This document shows, in pieces, positions 7,188 through 7,549 of a DNA stretch of 7,549 nucleotides. Under the pieces are notes generated by a model. It did no database searches. It was not told the DNA's origin and saw only the letters and a list, made by a program, of their open reading frames with translations. Location: assembly GCA_035640155.1 (NCBI GenBank), contig DASQWR010000163.1, positions 1 through 7,549 of the forward strand. Reading direction: 5' to 3'. A program made the position numbers and the translations under genes. The DNA comes from JALYQB01 sp035640155 (GTDB lineage: Bacteria; Actinomycetota; Actinomycetes; Mycobacteriales; Pseudonocardiaceae). Each line of letters starts with the position of its first letter. Positions within the stretch are counted from its first letter, which is position 1.

Positions 7188-7211
7188 GATGTCCGCCGCG
7201 CGGCGGACATC
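7188..7211. terminator. Perfect 24-bp palindrome, probable terminator of the oxidase operon
   Basis: Arms GATGTCCGCC (7188-7197) and GGCGGACATC (7202-7211) are exact complements around GCGC, giving a 10-bp hairpin with a four-base loop. It starts 30 bases after the oxidase stop. No T-run follows (CCGTGTG), as is common for actinobacterial hairpins, so termination is inferred from position and stem strength. A protein-binding site is the alternative. Confidence 0.55.
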
Positions 7212-7256
7212 CCGTGTGCAGAGCAATGCTTGAAACCTGTGGATGGGCAAGATCAA

Positions 7257-7276
7257 GGGAGGGATCGTACCCTCCC
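7257..7276. repeat. Short hairpin at the presumed IS left end
   Basis: GGGAGGG (7257-7263) and CCCTCCC (7270-7276) are perfect 7-base complements around the loop ATCGTA. Its right arm is shared with the longer inverted repeat 7261-7338, so the two folds exclude each other. Confidence 0.5.
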
Positions 7277-7338
7277 GGTGATCCTGAAGGTCCTCAAGCA
7301 AGGCCGGCGAGCCAACGCCGGTCGGGAAGGTACGACCC
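7261..7338. repeat. Imperfect inverted repeat enclosing the transposase ribosome binding site
   Basis: Bases 7261-7278 pair with 7322-7338 with about 15 Watson-Crick pairs, one bulge (A7264), one mismatch (C7272/A7328) and a terminal G-T pair. Key blocks are TCGTACC on the left against GGTACGA on the right, and TCCCG against CGGGA. The intervening bases hold a further hairpin, CCGGCG (7304-7309) with CGCCGG (7316-7321). The right arm contains GGGAAGG (7324-7330), the only good ribosome site for GTG 7339 at an eight-base spacing, so the folded RNA would hide it. Confidence 0.6.
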
Positions 7339-7549
7339 GTGCTCACCGTAGTCTGCGAAGAGTCCGACGGCCGCGACGAGTTCGCGGGGGGTTCGATCAC
7401 CGGCTCGTCGTCGTTGATTGATGAGATTGTCCGTGAGGGTGCCCGGCGGATGCTGGCCGAGGCGTTGGCGGCCGAGGTCGAGGCCTACATCGCGCAGTTC
7501 ATCGCCGAGCGCGACGAGAACGGGCGCCGGCTGGTGGTGCGCAACGGCT
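7339..7549 (+). CDS. IS256-family (mutator-type) transposase, N-terminal fragment (3' end outside window)
   Basis: Seventy codons from GTG 7339 stay open to the window edge. After a variable start (LTVVCEESDGRDEFAGGSI) the protein reads LIDEIVREGARRMLAEALAA, then EVEAYIAQF and ERDENGRRLVVRNG, the conserved N-terminal block of actinobacterial IS256-family DDE transposases. The family acts by cut-and-paste with a circular intermediate; the DDE catalytic residues lie beyond the window. The start is supported by GGGAAGG at 7324-7330, which lies inside an inverted repeat likely to limit translation. The gene appears intact so far, but whether it is full length cannot be judged. Confidence 0.88.
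   Translation, partial: MLTVVCEESDGRDEFAGGSITGSSSLIDEIVREGARRMLAEALAAEVEAYIAQFIAERDENGRRLVVRNG

Larger units (their letters stand above)
7257..7549 (+). mobile_element. Left end of an IS256-family insertion sequence (partial, cut by window edge)
   Basis: The transposase start at 7339 marks an IS256-family element running out of the window. The outer boundary is not fixed: the GC-rich repeat beginning near 7257-7261 (GGGATCGTACCCTCCC) is the best candidate for the left terminal repeat, 70-80 bases before the transposase, a usual distance for this family. The right end and target duplication lie outside. The element follows the palindrome after the oxidase operon and so does not interrupt any gene seen here. 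Confidence 0.55.

Noticed and set aside
6048..7400. Minus-strand open frame (450 codons) opposite the oxidase and the IS end
   Set aside because: It overlaps the copper-motif-bearing gene and crosses the palindrome; no domain pattern seen.
1..7549. CRISPR array, tRNA or rRNA genes
   Set aside because: No regularly spaced repeats, no tRNA-like cloverleaf and no rRNA sequence seen on reading both strands.

Overview
The window is very GC-rich, densely coding DNA, with GTG starts, coupled overlapping genes and two candidate leaderless promoters. It comes from a high-GC actinobacterium. The protein styles (CYTH-CHAD, a Tat-exported lipoprotein multicopper oxidase, an IS256-type transposase) fit Pseudonocardiales or relatives, but that placement is inference. 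All supported genes lie on the + strand; the long minus-strand reading frames are shadows of high-GC coding.

Region A (1-3352) is a two-gene helicase/nuclease-like unit. The window opens inside a gene whose visible 409 residues carry a Vsr/PD-(D/E)XK-like fold and a second, degenerate fold of similar appearance at the C terminus. By resemblance this is the tail of a large DEAD/DEAH (DUF1998-type) helicase whose motor lies upstream. Its stop overlaps by one base the start of a 706-residue SF1 (UvrD-like) helicase with all core motifs and an N-terminal RelE/ParE-like domain. The coupling suggests the two proteins work together on DNA, as in a repair or anti-phage module. This is the most likely place for an under-described system, but the sequence alone does not prove it.

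Region B (3353-5037) is a stand-alone CYTH-CHAD gene. The CHAD (polyphosphate-binding) half is canonical. The CYTH half has lost the acidic and basic residues that normally line the triphosphate tunnel. A candidate leaderless promoter sits directly before it.

Region C (5038-7157) is a likely two-gene operon. A small four-helix membrane protein with paired Gln/His positions overlaps by 4 bases the gene for a Tat-exported, lipid-anchored multicopper oxidase with all four copper motifs. A dyad and a candidate leaderless promoter precede the pair, and a perfect 24-bp palindrome follows it as a likely terminator.

Region D (7158-7549) is the left end of an IS256-family insertion sequence cut by the window edge. 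Before the transposase lies a strong imperfect inverted repeat whose right arm contains the ribosome binding site, a geometry that could block translation of read-through transcripts.
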